A DNA stretch of 64,000 bases from Neopararhizobium haloflavum (GCF_002750855.1 NZ_NWUC01000006.1:124001-188000); one strand, 5' to 3'; shown: positions 38,755-49,834, numbered from the stretch's first letter. Notes: generated by a model from the letters alone, not told the origin. Numbers and translations are program-made.

Positions 38755-39549
38755 TCAGGCAGCCTTGTGGCGGCGTTCACGCTGAATCACCTCAGATGCC
38801 AACTGCAAATAGGCTTGGCTGCCGGCGCACTTCAAATCGTAGATGATGGCAGGTTTGCCATAAGACGGCGCTTCGGACACGCGAACATTCCGCGGAATGA
38901 GCGTCGAATAGACCTTTTCGCCGAGATGAGCCCGAACGTCCGCGACCACCTGCTGCGCCAGGTTGTTGCGCGCGTCGTACATCGTCAACACGATGCCCTG
39001 GATATCCAGGGTCGGATTGAGTGTCTGGCGTACTTGGCCCACCGTCTCCAGAAGCTGGCTCAACCCTTCCAATGCAAAAAACTCGCACTGAAGCGGCACC
39101 AGGATCGAGTGGGCAGCGACCATCGCATTCATCGTCAGGAGGTTTAGCGATGGCGGACAATCGATGAGCACGTAGTTGTAACGTGTGGCATATGCCGTCC
39201 CGAGGGCATTCTTCACACGGCTCACGCGGTCACGCGCGCCGGATATCTCCATCTCGACGCCGAGAAGATCCATGGTCGACGGTATGATCGAGAGGTTGGG
39301 CACGGCCGTCTCGACCACGATATCTTCGATATCGGCTTCCCCGGTCAGCAAGTCGTACGACGACAAACGGCGATCCCGCCGGTCGACGCCCAGACCGGTG
39401 CTGGCATTACCTTGGGGATCCAGATCGACGACGAGGACTGATTCGCCGATCGCCGCCAGTGCCGTCGCTAGGTTGATGGCGGTGGTCGTCTTGCCCACGC
39501 CACCCTTCTGGTTGGCTATGGTGATGATCCGGTTTGCAGTCAAAATCAC
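38755..39549 (-). CDS. parA: chromosome partitioning ATPase ParA
   Basis: 264-aa deviant Walker A ATPase (KGGVGKTTTAINLA near residue 15) whose nucleoid-bound gradient pulls the ParB-parS complex. Further motifs are DLDPQGNAS and DCPPSLNLLT. The longest frame starts at GTG 39549; the TTG at 39543 is better spaced (7 nt) from GGAG, so the protein may start MTANRIITIANQ. It is an internal gene of the origin-proximal run, 18 bp downstream of rsmG. Confidence 0.96.
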   Translation of the reverse strand: MILTANRIITIANQKGGVGKTTTAINLATALAAIGESVLVVDLDPQGNASTGLGVDRRDRRLSSYDLLTGEADIEDIVVETAVPNLSIIPSTMDLLGVEMEISGARDRVSRVKNALGTAYATRYNYVLIDCPPSLNLLTMNAMVAAHSILVPLQCEFFALEGLSQLLETVGQVRQTLNPTLDIQGIVLTMYDARNNLAQQVVADVRAHLGEKVYSTLIPRNVRVSEAPSYGKPAIIYDLKCAGSQAYLQLASEVIQRERRHKAA

Positions 39550-39567
39550 GCTCCACGGGCAGGTGGT

Positions 39568-40197
39568 TCAGATCCGCTCAAGATGCCTGATCTGAAGCAC
39601 GACCGATTCAGGATTGATCTTGCTTCGATGTTCTATCAGATCGAAGCGCCAATCACCACGAGCGGCTGCGACTTCCTTCTCATAATCCCGACCTTTATGA
39701 AACCAGCCCGTCGCGTGACGATCCGATAACCAGGGATGTGACAGCTTTAAGAGCGTTGAAAGATCGGCCAATGCGCGTGCGGAGACCGACCAGGCTTCGG
39801 GCGCGACGTGGGAAGACGCCTCGATCCGTATCGCGTGGACACTACCTCGGCCACCGGTGTGATGCAGCGCAGCGCGCAGAAAGGCCGCCTTTTTCTGGTT
39901 GCTTTCGACGAGATGTACCCATCCCGCATTGTGCTCGGCGAGTGCGATCGCAGTGACGACGCCCGGAAATCCGCCGCCACTGCCGAGATCGACCCATGGC
40001 TGCGGTTCAGGGCAGAGTGCCATCAACTGCAAACTGTCGCAGACGTGCCGCGCCCACATGTCCTGGCGGGTGGAGCCTGCGACTAGATTGATGCGAGCCG
40101 ACCACTTTTCAATCAGGTCAACAAAAATCTTCAGCCTATCCACCGTTTCACGTGAAACAGGACAAACGTCTGACAGCATATTCCCGATATCACTCAT
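39568..40197 (-). CDS. rsmG: 16S rRNA (guanine-N7) methyltransferase RsmG
   Basis: 209-aa SAM-dependent methyltransferase making m7G at the 530-loop of 16S rRNA (G527 in E. coli); loss gives low-level streptomycin resistance. The SAM loop [10 protein letters not shown] (about 70-79) and the [12 protein letters not shown] segment are the family signatures. The N-terminal VSRET is encoded by a perfect parS palindrome. Its ATG overlaps the mnmG stop (ATGA), so the two are translationally coupled. Confidence 0.95.
   Translation of the reverse strand: MSDIGNMLSDVCPVSRETVDRLKIFVDLIEKWSARINLVAGSTRQDMWARHVCDSLQLMALCPEPQPWVDLGSGGGFPGVVTAIALAEHNAGWVHLVESNQKKAAFLRAALHHTGGRGSVHAIRIEASSHVAPEAWSVSARALADLSTLLKLSHPWLSDRHATGWFHKGRDYEKEVAAARGDWRFDLIEHRSKINPESVVLQIRHLERI
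40145..40158. promoter_or_regulatory. parS site (perfect 14-bp palindrome) within rsmG
   Basis: GTTTCACGTGAAAC, the core of the ParB-binding parS sequence; the 16-mer matches 15 of 16. It lies inside the 5' part of rsmG, 1.4 kb from the parB start and 6.4 kb from the proposed oriC. Confidence 0.88.
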
Positions 40198-42056
40198 GCC
40201 GAAAGTCGTTCGCTATCCCGTCGCTTGAGATGCGCGAGAATAAGCGCGATCGCTGCGGGTGTGACGCCTTCTACACGCCCTGCATGGGCCAACGTACGCG
40301 GACGCGCAGCCCCGAGCCGCTGCTTCACTTCGTTCGACAGGCCGGGGAGGCTTTCATAGCTGAAGTCTTCGGGCAAGGTCCGGCTTTCCTCGCGCTGCAG
40401 CGCTACGATCTGATCCTCCTGCCGCTCCATATACACGGCATAAGTCGCCTCGATCTCGAGCACCTCCGCCATTCTCGCGGATACGGACTGGAGTTCAGGA
40501 ACGGCGGGACGAAGCTGATCGAAATGGACTTCGGGCACAGACAGAAGATCGTAAAGCGACCGCTTGGCACCATCCCGTCGCGGTGCAAGGCCGAGGGATC
40601 GATCGATGGTCGTGGTCGAAGAAGCATCCTTCAAAACCCGACGCAGGGCATCGATCTCTGAAATCCACGTCGTGAACCGCGCCTCTCGCGAAGCTCTGAC
40701 GCACCCGAGTTCGATGGCTCGCGCAGTCAAGCGCAGATCGGCATTGTCCGCTCTAAGCGAAAGCCGGTATTCTGCCCTTGAGGTGAACATCCGGTACGGC
40801 TCCGAAACGCCTCTTGTCGTTAGATCGTCGATCATCACGCCAATGTATGAATCCGTGCGACTGAACACGACGGGTCCACCGCCGGCAGCTGACCGCGCGG
40901 CATTCAGTCCTGCCACCAACCCCTGAGCGCCCGCCTCTTCATAGCCGGTGGTTCCATTGATCTGCCCGGCAAAATACAAGCCAAGCAGGCGACGCGCCTG
41001 TAGATCGGCACCTAGTTCGCGCGGGTCGATATGATCATACTCGATGGCATATCCCGGTTGCAGGATGCTGACCTCTTCAAGCCCAGGAATGGTCCGTATG
41101 AATGCATCTTGCACATCTTCGGGAAGCGACGTCGAAACGCCGTTGGGATAGACCGTGTCGTCGTCCAAACCTTCGGGTTCAAGAAAGATCTGATGACTCT
41201 CCTTGTCGGCGAAGCGCACGATCTTGTCCTCGACCGACGGACAATACCGGGGTCCCCTGCCCTGGATATGACCGCTATACATCGCGGACCGGGCGATGTT
41301 CTCGCGGATGATGCGATGCGTTTCGCTCGTCGTTCGGGTCACGCCGCAGGCGATCTGGGGCACGCTGATGCGGTCGGTCATGAAGGAGAATGGTACCGGA
41401 TCGCTATCCGCCTCCTGACGCTCGATTCTGTCCCACCCGATGGTGCGTCCGTCCAGACGAGCGGGCGTACCCGTTTTGAGGCGCCCGAGAGCGAAGCCAA
41501 GCCGGCTGAGCGTTTCGGCCAGACCGACCGAAGGCTTCTCATTCATGCGACCGGCTGGAAATCGCCTGTCGCCGATATGAATGATGCCACGCAGAAAGGT
41601 GCCCGTGGTGACGACAATGCTGGACGCGCGCAGCACACGACCGTCCGCCAACAGCAAACCGACCGCGCGACCTTGCTCTATGACCAGATCAAACGCCTCA
41701 CCTTCGACAACATGCAATCCAGGCTGAGCTGCCAATTCGGCCTGCATTGACTGCCGGTAGAGCTTGCGATCGGCTTGTGTCCGCGGGCCGCGAACCGCCG
41801 GGCCTTTCCGCCGGTTCAGCATGCGGAATTGTATTCCCGCCGCATCAGCGACTCGGCCCATCAAACCATCGAACGCATCGATTTCGCGCACCAGATGGCC
41901 TTTGCCCAACCCGCCGATCGCAGGATTGCATGACATCGTGCCGATCGTATCGCGCGACAATGTGAGGAGCGCTGTCTCGGCACCGAGACGTGCTGACGCC
42001 GCAGCTGCTTCACATCCAGCGTGGCCACCACCGACGACGACGACGTCGAATTGCAT
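40194..42056 (-). CDS. mnmG: tRNA uridine-5-carboxymethylaminomethyl modification enzyme MnmG
   Basis: 620-aa FAD protein (GidA) that with MnmE installs the cmnm5 group on wobble U34 of tRNAs. Seen: the N-terminal [13 protein letters not shown] (about 5-17), the signature [11 protein letters not shown], and TGTFLRG. A mid-region Cys in [10 protein letters not shown]-like context ([13 protein letters not shown]) is also present. ATG 42056 has AAGAGGG just upstream and begins the FAD fold. The stop overlaps the rsmG start. Two parS-like palindromes lie in the 77-bp gap between this gene and mnmE. Confidence 0.96.
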   Translation of the reverse strand: MQFDVVVVGGGHAGCEAAAASARLGAETALLTLSRDTIGTMSCNPAIGGLGKGHLVREIDAFDGLMGRVADAAGIQFRMLNRRKGPAVRGPRTQADRKLYRQSMQAELAAQPGLHVVEGEAFDLVIEQGRAVGLLLADGRVLRASSIVVTTGTFLRGIIHIGDRRFPAGRMNEKPSVGLAETLSRLGFALGRLKTGTPARLDGRTIGWDRIERQEADSDPVPFSFMTDRISVPQIACGVTRTTSETHRIIRENIARSAMYSGHIQGRGPRYCPSVEDKIVRFADKESHQIFLEPEGLDDDTVYPNGVSTSLPEDVQDAFIRTIPGLEEVSILQPGYAIEYDHIDPRELGADLQARRLLGLYFAGQINGTTGYEEAGAQGLVAGLNAARSAAGGGPVVFSRTDSYIGVMIDDLTTRGVSEPYRMFTSRAEYRLSLRADNADLRLTARAIELGCVRASREARFTTWISEIDALRRVLKDASSTTTIDRSLGLAPRRDGAKRSLYDLLSVPEVHFDQLRPAVPELQSVSARMAEVLEIEATYAVYMERQEDQIVALQREESRTLPEDFSYESLPGLSNEVKQRLGAARPRTLAHAGRVEGVTPAAIALILAHLKRRDSERLSA

Positions 42057-42082
42057 GGTATCGCCCTCTTCAATTGCATTTG

Positions 42083-42096
42083 GTTTCACGTGGAAC
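42083..42096. promoter_or_regulatory. parS-like site in mnmE-mnmG gap
   Basis: GTTTCACGTGGAAC differs by one base from the parS core. It is noncoding, 27 bp upstream of the mnmG start and 33 bp from a second site. Confidence 0.75.
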
Positions 42097-42115
42097 GCTG
42101 CATTCCGGTCAAACG

Positions 42116-42131
42116 TGTTTCACGTGAGTCA
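42116..42131. promoter_or_regulatory. second parS-like site in mnmE-mnmG gap
   Basis: TGTTTCACGTGAGTCA keeps the full left half and the CACGTG centre but has three mismatches to the 16-mer in the right half. It lies just before the mnmE stop codon; pairing with the site at 42083 suggests a ParB cluster. Confidence 0.55.
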
Positions 42132-42133
42132 CG

Positions 42134-43459
42134 CTACTTGCCGATGCAGAACTCGGAAAATATAACATCAAGCAAGTTCTCGACATCAACTCTGCCAGTC
42201 AGGCGGCCGAGCTCATCGGCTGCCAATCGCAGGTCTTCGGCGCGCAGTTCGTTCGGCTTGCTCCTATCGCGAATAGCAGCCTCAAGGCAAGTCAGGCAAT
42301 GCCTGAGGTGGGCGCGATGGCGCTGTCTGTTCGGAGCTGCCATTCCCGACAGGCGCATCGAGGCCGATGCCCGCTCCCGGATAAGCGTGAGCAGATCATC
42401 CATCCCCTCGCCGGATTGAGCAGAGATATGAAGTCCCTCGGCCCAGCTGCCACGGTCACCCAAATCTGCCTTTGTGACAACCGTTACGACATCGCTGGCA
42501 GACAACGGGTAGTTCTGAGCATGCTGTTCAACGAGGTGAAGAACCAGGTCTGCGCTCTCCATCTGCGCTTCCGCCCTGCGAATTCCTTCCTGTTCTATGG
42601 CGTTTTCCGTCTCTCTCATTCCGGCCGTATCCACGATGGTCACTGGATACCCGCCAATATCCATATCGACGGACAGGACATCCCGCGTCGTGCCTGCTTC
42701 CTGGGAGACGATCGCCACGTCGCGCTTGGCCAAGTAATTGAGAAGGCTTGACTTTCCAACATTTGGTGCACCGACGATAACGACACGAAAACCGTCACGA
42801 ATGCGCTCGCCGCTTTCCGCGTCCACGAGATGGCTTCGCAACTCACCCGCGAGGTCGGAAAGATCGTGCCATACCTCGTCAGAGACGCTCCCCGGAACAT
42901 CGTCCTCATCGGAAAAGTCAAATTCCGCTTCAAGCATAGCGCGGGCGTGCGTCAGCCGATTGGCCCATCCACCATAACGCCGGGCCAATCCACCCTGTAC
43001 GAGTTGCAGTGCCAACTGCCGCTGCACTTCGGTCTGGGCCGAGATGAGGTCAGCCAGGCCTTCCACTTCCGTGAGGTCCATCTGGCCGTTCTCGAATGCA
43101 CGTCGCGTGAATTCGCCCGGCTCAGCATGACGAAGGGAGGAAAATTCCTCCAGCGCACCGATCGCGGACGCCACCACAGCCCGGCCGCCGTGCAGATGAA
43201 ACTCGGCACACGCCTCGCCAGTGAAGGAGTTCGGAGCCGGGAAATACAGCACGAGGCCCTTGTCGATCGCCTGTCCGTTTCGGCTGCGAATCGAAACGAG
43301 CGTGGCCACACGTGCCTCAGGGACACGGCCCGTCATCGTTTGGAGAACGAATCGAACATCCGGTCCGGAGACCCGGATGATGGCGACCCCGGCCGGCAAG
43401 CCCCCGCTTGCGAGAGCGAAGATCGTCTTTCGCCCTGTCAGCATCGCATCGGACATCAT
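42134..43459 (-). CDS. mnmE: tRNA modification GTPase MnmE
   Basis: 441-aa potassium-activated GTPase (TrmE) that partners MnmG in U34 modification. Domain order: an N-terminal formyl-THF-binding domain (TIFALASGGLPAGVAIIRVSG), a helical domain, an inserted Ras-like G domain with GAPNVGKSSLLN (about 225-236) and DTAGMRET, and the C-terminal FCIGK with the redox Cys (CxGK). The exact start among clustered ATGs at 43459, 43456 and 43444 is uncertain. It lies 22 bp after rho on the same strand. Confidence 0.95.
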   Translation of the reverse strand: MMSDAMLTGRKTIFALASGGLPAGVAIIRVSGPDVRFVLQTMTGRVPEARVATLVSIRSRNGQAIDKGLVLYFPAPNSFTGEACAEFHLHGGRAVVASAIGALEEFSSLRHAEPGEFTRRAFENGQMDLTEVEGLADLISAQTEVQRQLALQLVQGGLARRYGGWANRLTHARAMLEAEFDFSDEDDVPGSVSDEVWHDLSDLAGELRSHLVDAESGERIRDGFRVVIVGAPNVGKSSLLNYLAKRDVAIVSQEAGTTRDVLSVDMDIGGYPVTIVDTAGMRETENAIEQEGIRRAEAQMESADLVLHLVEQHAQNYPLSASDVVTVVTKADLGDRGSWAEGLHISAQSGEGMDDLLTLIRERASASMRLSGMAAPNRQRHRAHLRHCLTCLEAAIRDRSKPNELRAEDLRLAADELGRLTGRVDVENLLDVIFSEFCIGK

Positions 43460-43481
43460 CCCAATCCGCGCGTCAAAAGCC

Positions 43482-44747
<1,266 letters not shown>

Positions 44748-44936
44748 GGATTATCCAAGTGATGCGTAAAGACGTGGGGAAGGCGGCGCGTTGTGGGTAT
44801 GGCAGGACGCAAGGGCCTTGAGGTCCGTGGTCGATGCAACGCAATGCCGTAGGAGAGTGGGCCGAAAATAGCGATTCACCTGCGCCTTCGCAAGCGCAAT
44901 GTCGTCAGCCACATCGACGCATCCGCAAGAGGCCGA

Positions 44937-45482
44937 TTAAAACGGTTTAACGATGACCAGAACGACGATGACGATCATCAGAGCGGTCGGGACCTCGTTC
45001 ATCAACCGCCAATAGCGCGCAGAATGCGTGCGCTCGTCGGCGGCAAACGACCGCACGGCACGGGCAAATCGGTCATGCACGCCGGTCAGGAGGACGACCG
45101 CCAGGATTTTCGCCCACAGCCACCCGGCTGCAAAGCCGAAGCTCGAATAGGCAAGCCAAAGCCCCAAAAGCCAGGTCGCGATCATCGCCGGCCGCATGAT
45201 GACGCCGAGCAGCCGCCCTTCCATCACCTTGAATGTCTCCGAACGATCGGAACCAGGAGGCGCGTCCGTATGATAGATGAAGAGCCGCGGCAGATAGAGA
45301 AGGCCGGCCATCCAAGAGATCACCGCGATGACATGCGCTGCCTTGATCCACAGATCGAGACCAGAGGGCCGCCAATAGACGAGGGCGCCGATCACAAGGG
45401 CGGCGATCGCTAGCGCAACGAACGCCTTGCGCCGTGCCGCCCGGCCGGCCTGCTCGTCAATCTCGCGGTCCCCGTTCACCAT
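44937..45482 (-). CDS. hemJ: protoporphyrinogen IX oxidase HemJ
   Basis: 181-aa membrane enzyme of the HemJ family, the penultimate step of heme synthesis in bacteria without HemG or HemY. About four or five membrane helices are visible. The conserved His-containing segment AAHVIAVISWMAGLLYLPRLF and the IYH that follows are diagnostic, as is VLLTGVHDRF. The frame opens at 45515 inside hemE; ATG 45482, 4 bp after the hemE stop, gives the natural start. It is coupled to hemE, and together they form a heme unit. Confidence 0.9.
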   Translation of the reverse strand: MVNGDREIDEQAGRAARRKAFVALAIAALVIGALVYWRPSGLDLWIKAAHVIAVISWMAGLLYLPRLFIYHTDAPPGSDRSETFKVMEGRLLGVIMRPAMIATWLLGLWLAYSSFGFAAGWLWAKILAVVLLTGVHDRFARAVRSFAADERTHSARYWRLMNEVPTALMIVIVVLVIVKPF

Positions 45483-45486
45483 CCGC

Positions 45487-46527
45487 TCAGCCCCGACCGC
45501 GCACGCGACGTACAAGCTGCGTTACATGGTCGGGATCGGCCTGAGGCGTAATCCCATGGCCGAGATTGAAGATCAGCGGTCCCCCGCCAAGCACATCAAG
45601 AATTACATCGATCCCCTCATCAAGCGCACGCCCCCCGGCAACCACGCGCATGGGATCCAGATTGCCCTGGATCGGCCCATCCTTCTGGAGGTCGCGCGCA
45701 AAGGACAGCGGCACCGACCAGTCAAGACCGATCGCGTCGGCACCTGTCGTCTGGCGGTAGGTCTTCAAGCGAATGCCGGCCCCTTTGGCGAACGCGATGA
45801 TCTTTGCGGAAGGATGACGCGCTCGCACCGTGTCAACGATGCGTTTGACCGGCCGCGCGGCGAAGGCTTCGAATTCCGTTTCGCCGAGCACACCGGCCCA
45901 GGAATCGAAAATCTGGACCGCATCCGCTCCCGCTTCGATCTGGCCGCACAAATAGTCCGCCGACAGATCGGCAAGGATGTCGAGCAAGCGGGCAAAGGCC
46001 TCGGGCTCGCGATAGGCGAACAGGCGCGCCGGTGCCTGGTCGGGCGTGCCGTGCCCCGCGATCATATAGGTCGCGACCGTCCAGGGCGCACCACAAAACC
46101 CGAGAAGGGTGGTCTCTGCCGGCAATTCGTTGCGAAGCCGCCGCACAGTCTCCATCACCGGTTCCAGATGGCTGCTGACAGGGGCAGGATCAAGCGCTGC
46201 GATGCCATCCGCGTCGATCGGGCTCATCAGCGGTCCACGGCCTTCCTCGAACCGCACATCACGCTTCAGCGCGTCGGGGATCACCAGGATATCGGAAAAC
46301 AGGATCGCCGCATCGAAGCCATACCGGCGGATTGGCTGCAGCGTCACTTCGACGGCGTAGTCAGGCGTGTAGCACAGGTCGAGAAAGCCGCCGGCCTGTT
46401 TGCGCACTTCGCGGTATTCGGGAAGATACCGACCGGCTTGCCGCATCAACCAGATAGGAGGCGGAGTGACCGTATCGCCTGCCAGCACTTTCATAAGCCT
46501 ACGTTCGATCACGCGTTTTCCCTTCAT
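45487..46527 (-). CDS. hemE: uroporphyrinogen decarboxylase
   Basis: 346-aa TIM-barrel enzyme converting uroporphyrinogen III to coproporphyrinogen III in heme synthesis. Seen: the signature [17 protein letters not shown] (about 23-39), the ILFSDIL segment with catalytic Asp, and [16 protein letters not shown] 46527 lies close to the proposed origin and has only an AAGGG directly abutting it; ATG 46494 (MKVLAGDTV) is the alternative. hemE beside the replication origin is the Caulobacter and rhizobial arrangement. A 15-bp palindrome sits 8 bp upstream of the longer start. Confidence 0.96.
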   Translation of the reverse strand: MKGKRVIERRLMKVLAGDTVTPPPIWLMRQAGRYLPEYREVRKQAGGFLDLCYTPDYAVEVTLQPIRRYGFDAAILFSDILVIPDALKRDVRFEEGRGPLMSPIDADGIAALDPAPVSSHLEPVMETVRRLRNELPAETTLLGFCGAPWTVATYMIAGHGTPDQAPARLFAYREPEAFARLLDILADLSADYLCGQIEAGADAVQIFDSWAGVLGETEFEAFAARPVKRIVDTVRARHPSAKIIAFAKGAGIRLKTYRQTTGADAIGLDWSVPLSFARDLQKDGPIQGNLDPMRVVAGGRALDEGIDVILDVLGGGPLIFNLGHGITPQADPDHVTQLVRRVRGRG

Positions 46528-46534
46528 CCCTTAA

Positions 46535-46549
46535 AATAGGAATCCTATT
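46535..46549. repeat. 15-bp palindrome upstream of hemE
   Basis: AATAGGA-A-TCCTATT: perfect 7-bp arms around a single base, 8 bp from the hemE ATG at 46527. It could be an operator or an origin element. It does not match the Irr (TTTAGAA-type) or RirA motifs I know. Confidence 0.5.
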
Positions 46550-46733
46550 GAAAAGACTCTTGTTTCTATGAGTCGGTGTGTTCCATGGATCGTTTTTGGT
46601 CAACATTTGTTCCCCGCTTCGCCTGCTGGCGCGAAAAACGGGGGGTGAATTCAACGAAGATTGGGGATAGAACGCAAGGATTGAATTTACCATTTGATTT
46701 CAGCTAGATGCAGGAACTCCAAAATTTGGATCC

Positions 46734-46742
46734 TGTGGACAA
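46734..46742 (-). promoter_or_regulatory. DnaA box (one mismatch)
   Basis: TTGTCCACA on the minus strand against consensus TTATCCACA. Confidence 0.6.
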
Positions 46743-46822
46743 CCTGTCGATTGATTCAGAACAAAGGCAAGTTGTCACATCTGTCCACTGCCTGGGTAGA
46801 ACATTGTGCCAGCGCACCGTTT

Positions 46823-46831
46823 TGTGGATAA
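46823..46831 (-). promoter_or_regulatory. DnaA box (perfect)
   Basis: TTATCCACA on the minus strand, an exact consensus box. Confidence 0.85.
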
Positions 46832-46840
46832 GGCCTAGGG

Positions 46841-46849
46841 TTATACGCA
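46841..46849 (+). promoter_or_regulatory. DnaA box (one mismatch)
   Basis: TTATACGCA against TTATNCACA, facing the perfect box 9 bp away in inverted orientation. Confidence 0.55.
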
Positions 46850-46874
46850 GCCTCTGACGCCGCTAAGACGATCA

Positions 46875-47738
46875 ATGCATGTCATGCACCGTCATCAACA
46901 GCCCCCGGTGAATCGTGTGGATCAGCCAAAAAACTATTTCCACCTCCACCTGATCTCGGACTCGACGGGCGAGACGCTGATGGCGGCGGGCCGCGCCGCG
47001 TCGGTCCAGTTTCAGGATGCCCAGGTCCTCGAACACGTCTATCCGCTGATCCGCAATCGCAAGCAGCTGGCCGCTGTCCTCGATGCGATCGACGGGGCGC
47101 CGGGAATCGTCCTCTACACGGTCGTCGATCCTGAGCTGTCGGACATGATCGATACGCGATGCCGCGAAATGGGCGTGCCGTTCGTGTCGGTGCTCGAGCC
47201 GATCATGGCGGTGTTCCAGTCCTATCTCGGTTCACCGTCCCGCCGTCGCGTCGGTGCGCAGCACGTCATGGATGCCGAGTACTTTCGGCGGATCGACGCG
47301 CTGAACTACACGATGGACCATGACGATGGCCAATTGATCACCGACTATGAGGAGGCCGACATCGTGCTTGTCGGCATCAGCCGCACGTCCAAGACGCCGA
47401 CGAGCATCTATCTTGCCAATCGCGGCATCAAGACGGCGAATGTGCCCATCGTCATGGGCGCGACCGTCCCCTCCGCCTTGGAAAGTGCGGTCCGGCCGCT
47501 GGTTGTCGGCCTCATCGCAACGACCGACCGGATCGCGCAGGTCCGGCAGAACAGGATTCTTGGCGCACCTCAAGGTTTTGATGCCGGCGCCTACGTCGAT
47601 CGTTCCAGCATATCGGAGGAGCTCAAATTCGCCCGATCGCTCTGCTTGCGCCACAACTGGCCCATGATCGATGTGACGCGTAAGTCGATCGAGGAGACGG
47701 CCGCGGCAATTCTTGCGCTCCGTGGGCGCGCACGGTAG
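46875..47738 (+). CDS. kinase-pyrophosphorylase (DUF299, PPDK/PEP synthase regulatory protein)
   Basis: 287-aa bifunctional DUF299 protein. Characterised members phosphorylate (from ADP) and, with Pi, dephosphorylate a Thr of pyruvate phosphate dikinase or PEP synthase. The conserved start [13 protein letters not shown] (about 22-34) and the P-loop-like [11 protein letters not shown] (about 170-180) are visible. The exact start is unsure: ATG 46875 and 46884 both lie before the conserved block and neither has a clear ribosome site. It is the first rightward gene from oriC. The target kinase gene is not in the window, though pckA of the same metabolic node is at the right end. Confidence 0.9.
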   Translation: MHVMHRHQQPPVNRVDQPKNYFHLHLISDSTGETLMAAGRAASVQFQDAQVLEHVYPLIRNRKQLAAVLDAIDGAPGIVLYTVVDPELSDMIDTRCREMGVPFVSVLEPIMAVFQSYLGSPSRRRVGAQHVMDAEYFRRIDALNYTMDHDDGQLITDYEEADIVLVGISRTSKTPTSIYLANRGIKTANVPIVMGATVPSALESAVRPLVVGLIATTDRIAQVRQNRILGAPQGFDAGAYVDRSSISEELKFARSLCLRHNWPMIDVTRKSIEETAAAILALRGRAR

Positions 47739-47784
47739 CTCTCGCCATGGGCGAAAGCCTTGAATGAACAAGGAGACAGATCTT

Positions 47785-48384
47785 ATGGCGGTGTCGATCG
47801 TGCTTGCATCCGCAAGCCCATTTCGGGCGAAACTCCTCAAGGATGCAGGCATCGCTTTTGAGGCGCGTCCGGCCGATCTCGATGAGCGCGCACTGGAAGC
47901 CCCGATGGCCGAAAGCGGGGCGGCGCCAGAGGATGTGGCGCTCGTGCTTGCAGAGGCCAAGGCAGTCGCCGTCAGCGAAGAAGCGCCCGGCGCGCTTGTC
48001 ATCGGTTGCGATCAGACCCTGTCCCTGGGCGACGAGGTCTTTCACAAGCCCCTCGATATGGAAGCTGCCCGCAGCCATCTCCTCAAGCTCGCGGGAAAGA
48101 CCCACCACCTCAACTCCGCCGTCGTGTTGGCCAGGGACGGTGTCGTTGAATGGCGTCATGTCGCGATGGCGGCGATGACGATGCGGCCGCTCGATCCCGG
48201 TTTCATCGGGCGCCATCTCGCGGCGGTCGGTCAGATGGCGCTATCGAGCGTCGGAGCCTATCAGCTGGAAGGTCGCGGCATCCAGTTGTTCGAAAGGATC
48301 GATGGCGATTACTTCACCATAATCGGTCTGCCGTTGCTGCCACTTCTGAAACAGTTGCGCGAGCGTGGGGTCATCGATGGATAG
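47785..48384 (+). CDS. maf: Maf-like nucleotide pyrophosphatase
   Basis: 199-aa Maf/Ham1-fold house-cleaning pyrophosphatase for modified nucleoside triphosphates. The signature [15 protein letters not shown] (about 3-17) has its Pro-Phe-Arg in place of the usual S-x-R-R/E-x-LL; GCDQTL (about 72-77) contains the catalytic Asp. ATG 47785 with AAGGAG 9 nt upstream is preferred over ATG 47764. It is 46 bp after the kinase-pyrophosphorylase gene and overlaps aroE by 8 bp; the maf-aroE-coaE-dnaQ chain looks like one operon. Confidence 0.92.
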   Translation: MAVSIVLASASPFRAKLLKDAGIAFEARPADLDERALEAPMAESGAAPEDVALVLAEAKAVAVSEEAPGALVIGCDQTLSLGDEVFHKPLDMEAARSHLLKLAGKTHHLNSAVVLARDGVVEWRHVAMAAMTMRPLDPGFIGRHLAAVGQMALSSVGAYQLEGRGIQLFERIDGDYFTIIGLPLLPLLKQLRERGVIDG

Positions 48385-49234
48385 GCGGTCGCCGGGCGCC
48401 TTCGTCACCGGCTTCCCGATCAGGCACTCGCGCTCTCCGCTGATCCATGGGCACTGGCTCAAGGAACACGGCATTGACGGTCGCTATGATGCGGTCGAGG
48501 TTGCCCCGCAGGATTTCGCAGCATTCATCGATCGCCTGCGGCACGGTGAAAGCGCGTTCGTCGGCGGCAATGTGACCCTGCCGCACAAGGAGGCCGCCAT
48601 CGCGCTCGTCGACGAAGCCGATGAGACCGCCCGCGAGATCGGCGCCGCCAACACGCTCTGGCTGAACGATGGGAAAGTCCATGCGACCAACACCGATGGC
48701 TATGGTTTCCTCGCCAATCTCGACGCCGCCGCCGCCGCTTGGGACAAGGATGCATCGGCGCGCTCCGCGGTCGTTCTCGGTGCCGGCGGGGCTAGCCGCG
48801 CGGTTATCCTCGCCTTGCGCGACCGCGGTTTCGGCACGATCCATGTGGTCAATCGCACGCCGGAACGCGCACAGGTCCTTGCCGATCGTTTCGGATCACG
48901 CATAGAGGCTCACCGGCTCGATGCACTTGCCGAATTGCTTGATGGTGGAGGCTTTTTCGTCAACACATCGTCGCTCGGCATGGATGGGAATGACGCGCCG
49001 CCGATCGATTTCACTACCATGGCTGGCGACGCGGTGGTGACCGATATCGTCTACGCGCCTCTCCACACCCCATTCCTCCGGTGGGCGACGGCGGCAGGGC
49101 TGCGAACAGTGGATGGACTTGGCATGTTGTTGCATCAGGCAGTGCCTGGCTTTGAGCGCTGGTTCGGTGTTCGCCCGAACGTCAGCGCGCAGCTGCGCCA
49201 GGTCATCGTGGATGATCTGGAGGGTGAGCGATGA
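48377..49234 (+). CDS. aroE: shikimate dehydrogenase
   Basis: 285-aa NADPH-dependent shikimate dehydrogenase of aromatic amino-acid biosynthesis. Seen: the shikimate-binding [13 protein letters not shown] (about 11-23), NVTLPHK with the catalytic Lys (about 66-72), NTDGYGF, the dinucleotide loop [10 protein letters not shown] (about 134-143) and NRTPERA. ATG 48377 lies inside the maf 3' end; GTG 48365 also opens the frame. The gene overlaps coaE by 4 bp. Confidence 0.95.
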   Translation: MDRRSPGAFVTGFPIRHSRSPLIHGHWLKEHGIDGRYDAVEVAPQDFAAFIDRLRHGESAFVGGNVTLPHKEAAIALVDEADETAREIGAANTLWLNDGKVHATNTDGYGFLANLDAAAAAWDKDASARSAVVLGAGGASRAVILALRDRGFGTIHVVNRTPERAQVLADRFGSRIEAHRLDALAELLDGGGFFVNTSSLGMDGNDAPPIDFTTMAGDAVVTDIVYAPLHTPFLRWATAAGLRTVDGLGMLLHQAVPGFERWFGVRPNVSAQLRQVIVDDLEGER

Positions 49235-49830
49235 TCGTCATCGGTCTGACGGGATCGATCGGAATGGGAAAGTCGACGACGACGGCGATGTTCGCCGAAC
49301 GCGGCATCCCGGTCGCTGATTCCGATGCGATCGTGCACGCGCTCTATGCCGGCAAGGCCGCGCCCGCCGTTGAAGCCGCGTTTCCGGGAACGACGGGCCC
49401 TGACGGTATAGACCGGGACAAGCTGTCGCGGCGCGTTCTGGGTGATCGTGAGGCGCTTCAGCGCCTCGAGTCGATCGTTCATCCGCTGGTGCGTGAAGCG
49501 CAGCGCGCGTTCCTTGATGATGCACGCGCCCAAGGGGCCGACATCGCGCTACTCGATATCCCGCTTCTCTTTGAGAGTAACGGCGCCGAGCGCGTCGATA
49601 GCGTTGTCGTCGTCAGCTGTGCTCCCGAAATCCAGCGCGAAAGGGTCATGGCGCGTGCCGGAATGAGCGAAGAAAAGTTCCAGGCCATCCTCGCCCGTCA
49701 GATGCCAGATGCCGAAAAGCGGCGGCGGGCCGATTTTGTTGTTGATACCGGCCATGGGCTGGAGGCAGCCAGGGCGCAGGTTGACCAGATCATCGCTAAG
49801 CTGAGATCCGGCGGCGAAAAGGACGGCTGA
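49231..49830 (+). CDS. coaE: dephospho-CoA kinase
   Basis: 199-aa P-loop kinase doing the last step of CoA synthesis. Walker A is [13 protein letters not shown] (about 5-17), and the family motif DIPLLFE is near residue 109. Its start overlaps the aroE stop (ATGA), so they are coupled. dnaQ starts 4 bp after its stop. A pantothenate kinase gene (coaA), the first step of the same pathway, lies 12 kb to the right. Confidence 0.95.
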   Translation: MIVIGLTGSIGMGKSTTTAMFAERGIPVADSDAIVHALYAGKAAPAVEAAFPGTTGPDGIDRDKLSRRVLGDREALQRLESIVHPLVREAQRAFLDDARAQGADIALLDIPLLFESNGAERVDSVVVVSCAPEIQRERVMARAGMSEEKFQAILARQMPDAEKRRRADFVVDTGHGLEAARAQVDQIIAKLRSGGEKDG

Positions 49831-49834
49831 GACC

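Larger units (their letters stand above)
46528..46874. other. oriC: predicted chromosomal replication origin (oriC)
   Basis: A 347-bp gap with no ORF, between divergent hemE and the DUF299 kinase-pyrophosphorylase gene. In Caulobacter crescentus the origin lies between hemE and the DUF299 homologue, and in Sinorhizobium meliloti it is next to hemE. Seen: a perfect DnaA box (46823-46831), boxes with one mismatch at 46734-46742 and 46841-46849, and three GANTC sites for CcrM methylation (46555, 46570, 46753). AT-rich stretches lie at 46530-46600 and 46680-46765. No full CtrA site (TTAA-N7-TTAA) was found. Confidence 0.82.

Noticed and set aside
44750-44758. TTATCCAAG before rho as a DnaA box
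   Set aside because: Two mismatches at conserved terminal positions, and outside the origin gap.
44938-44951. TTAA-N6-TTAA at the hemJ 3' end as a CtrA site
   Set aside because: The spacer is one base short of the consensus and it lies at a gene end, not in a promoter.
46781-46789. CTGTCCACT in the origin gap as a further DnaA box
   Set aside because: Three mismatches to the consensus; too weak to list.
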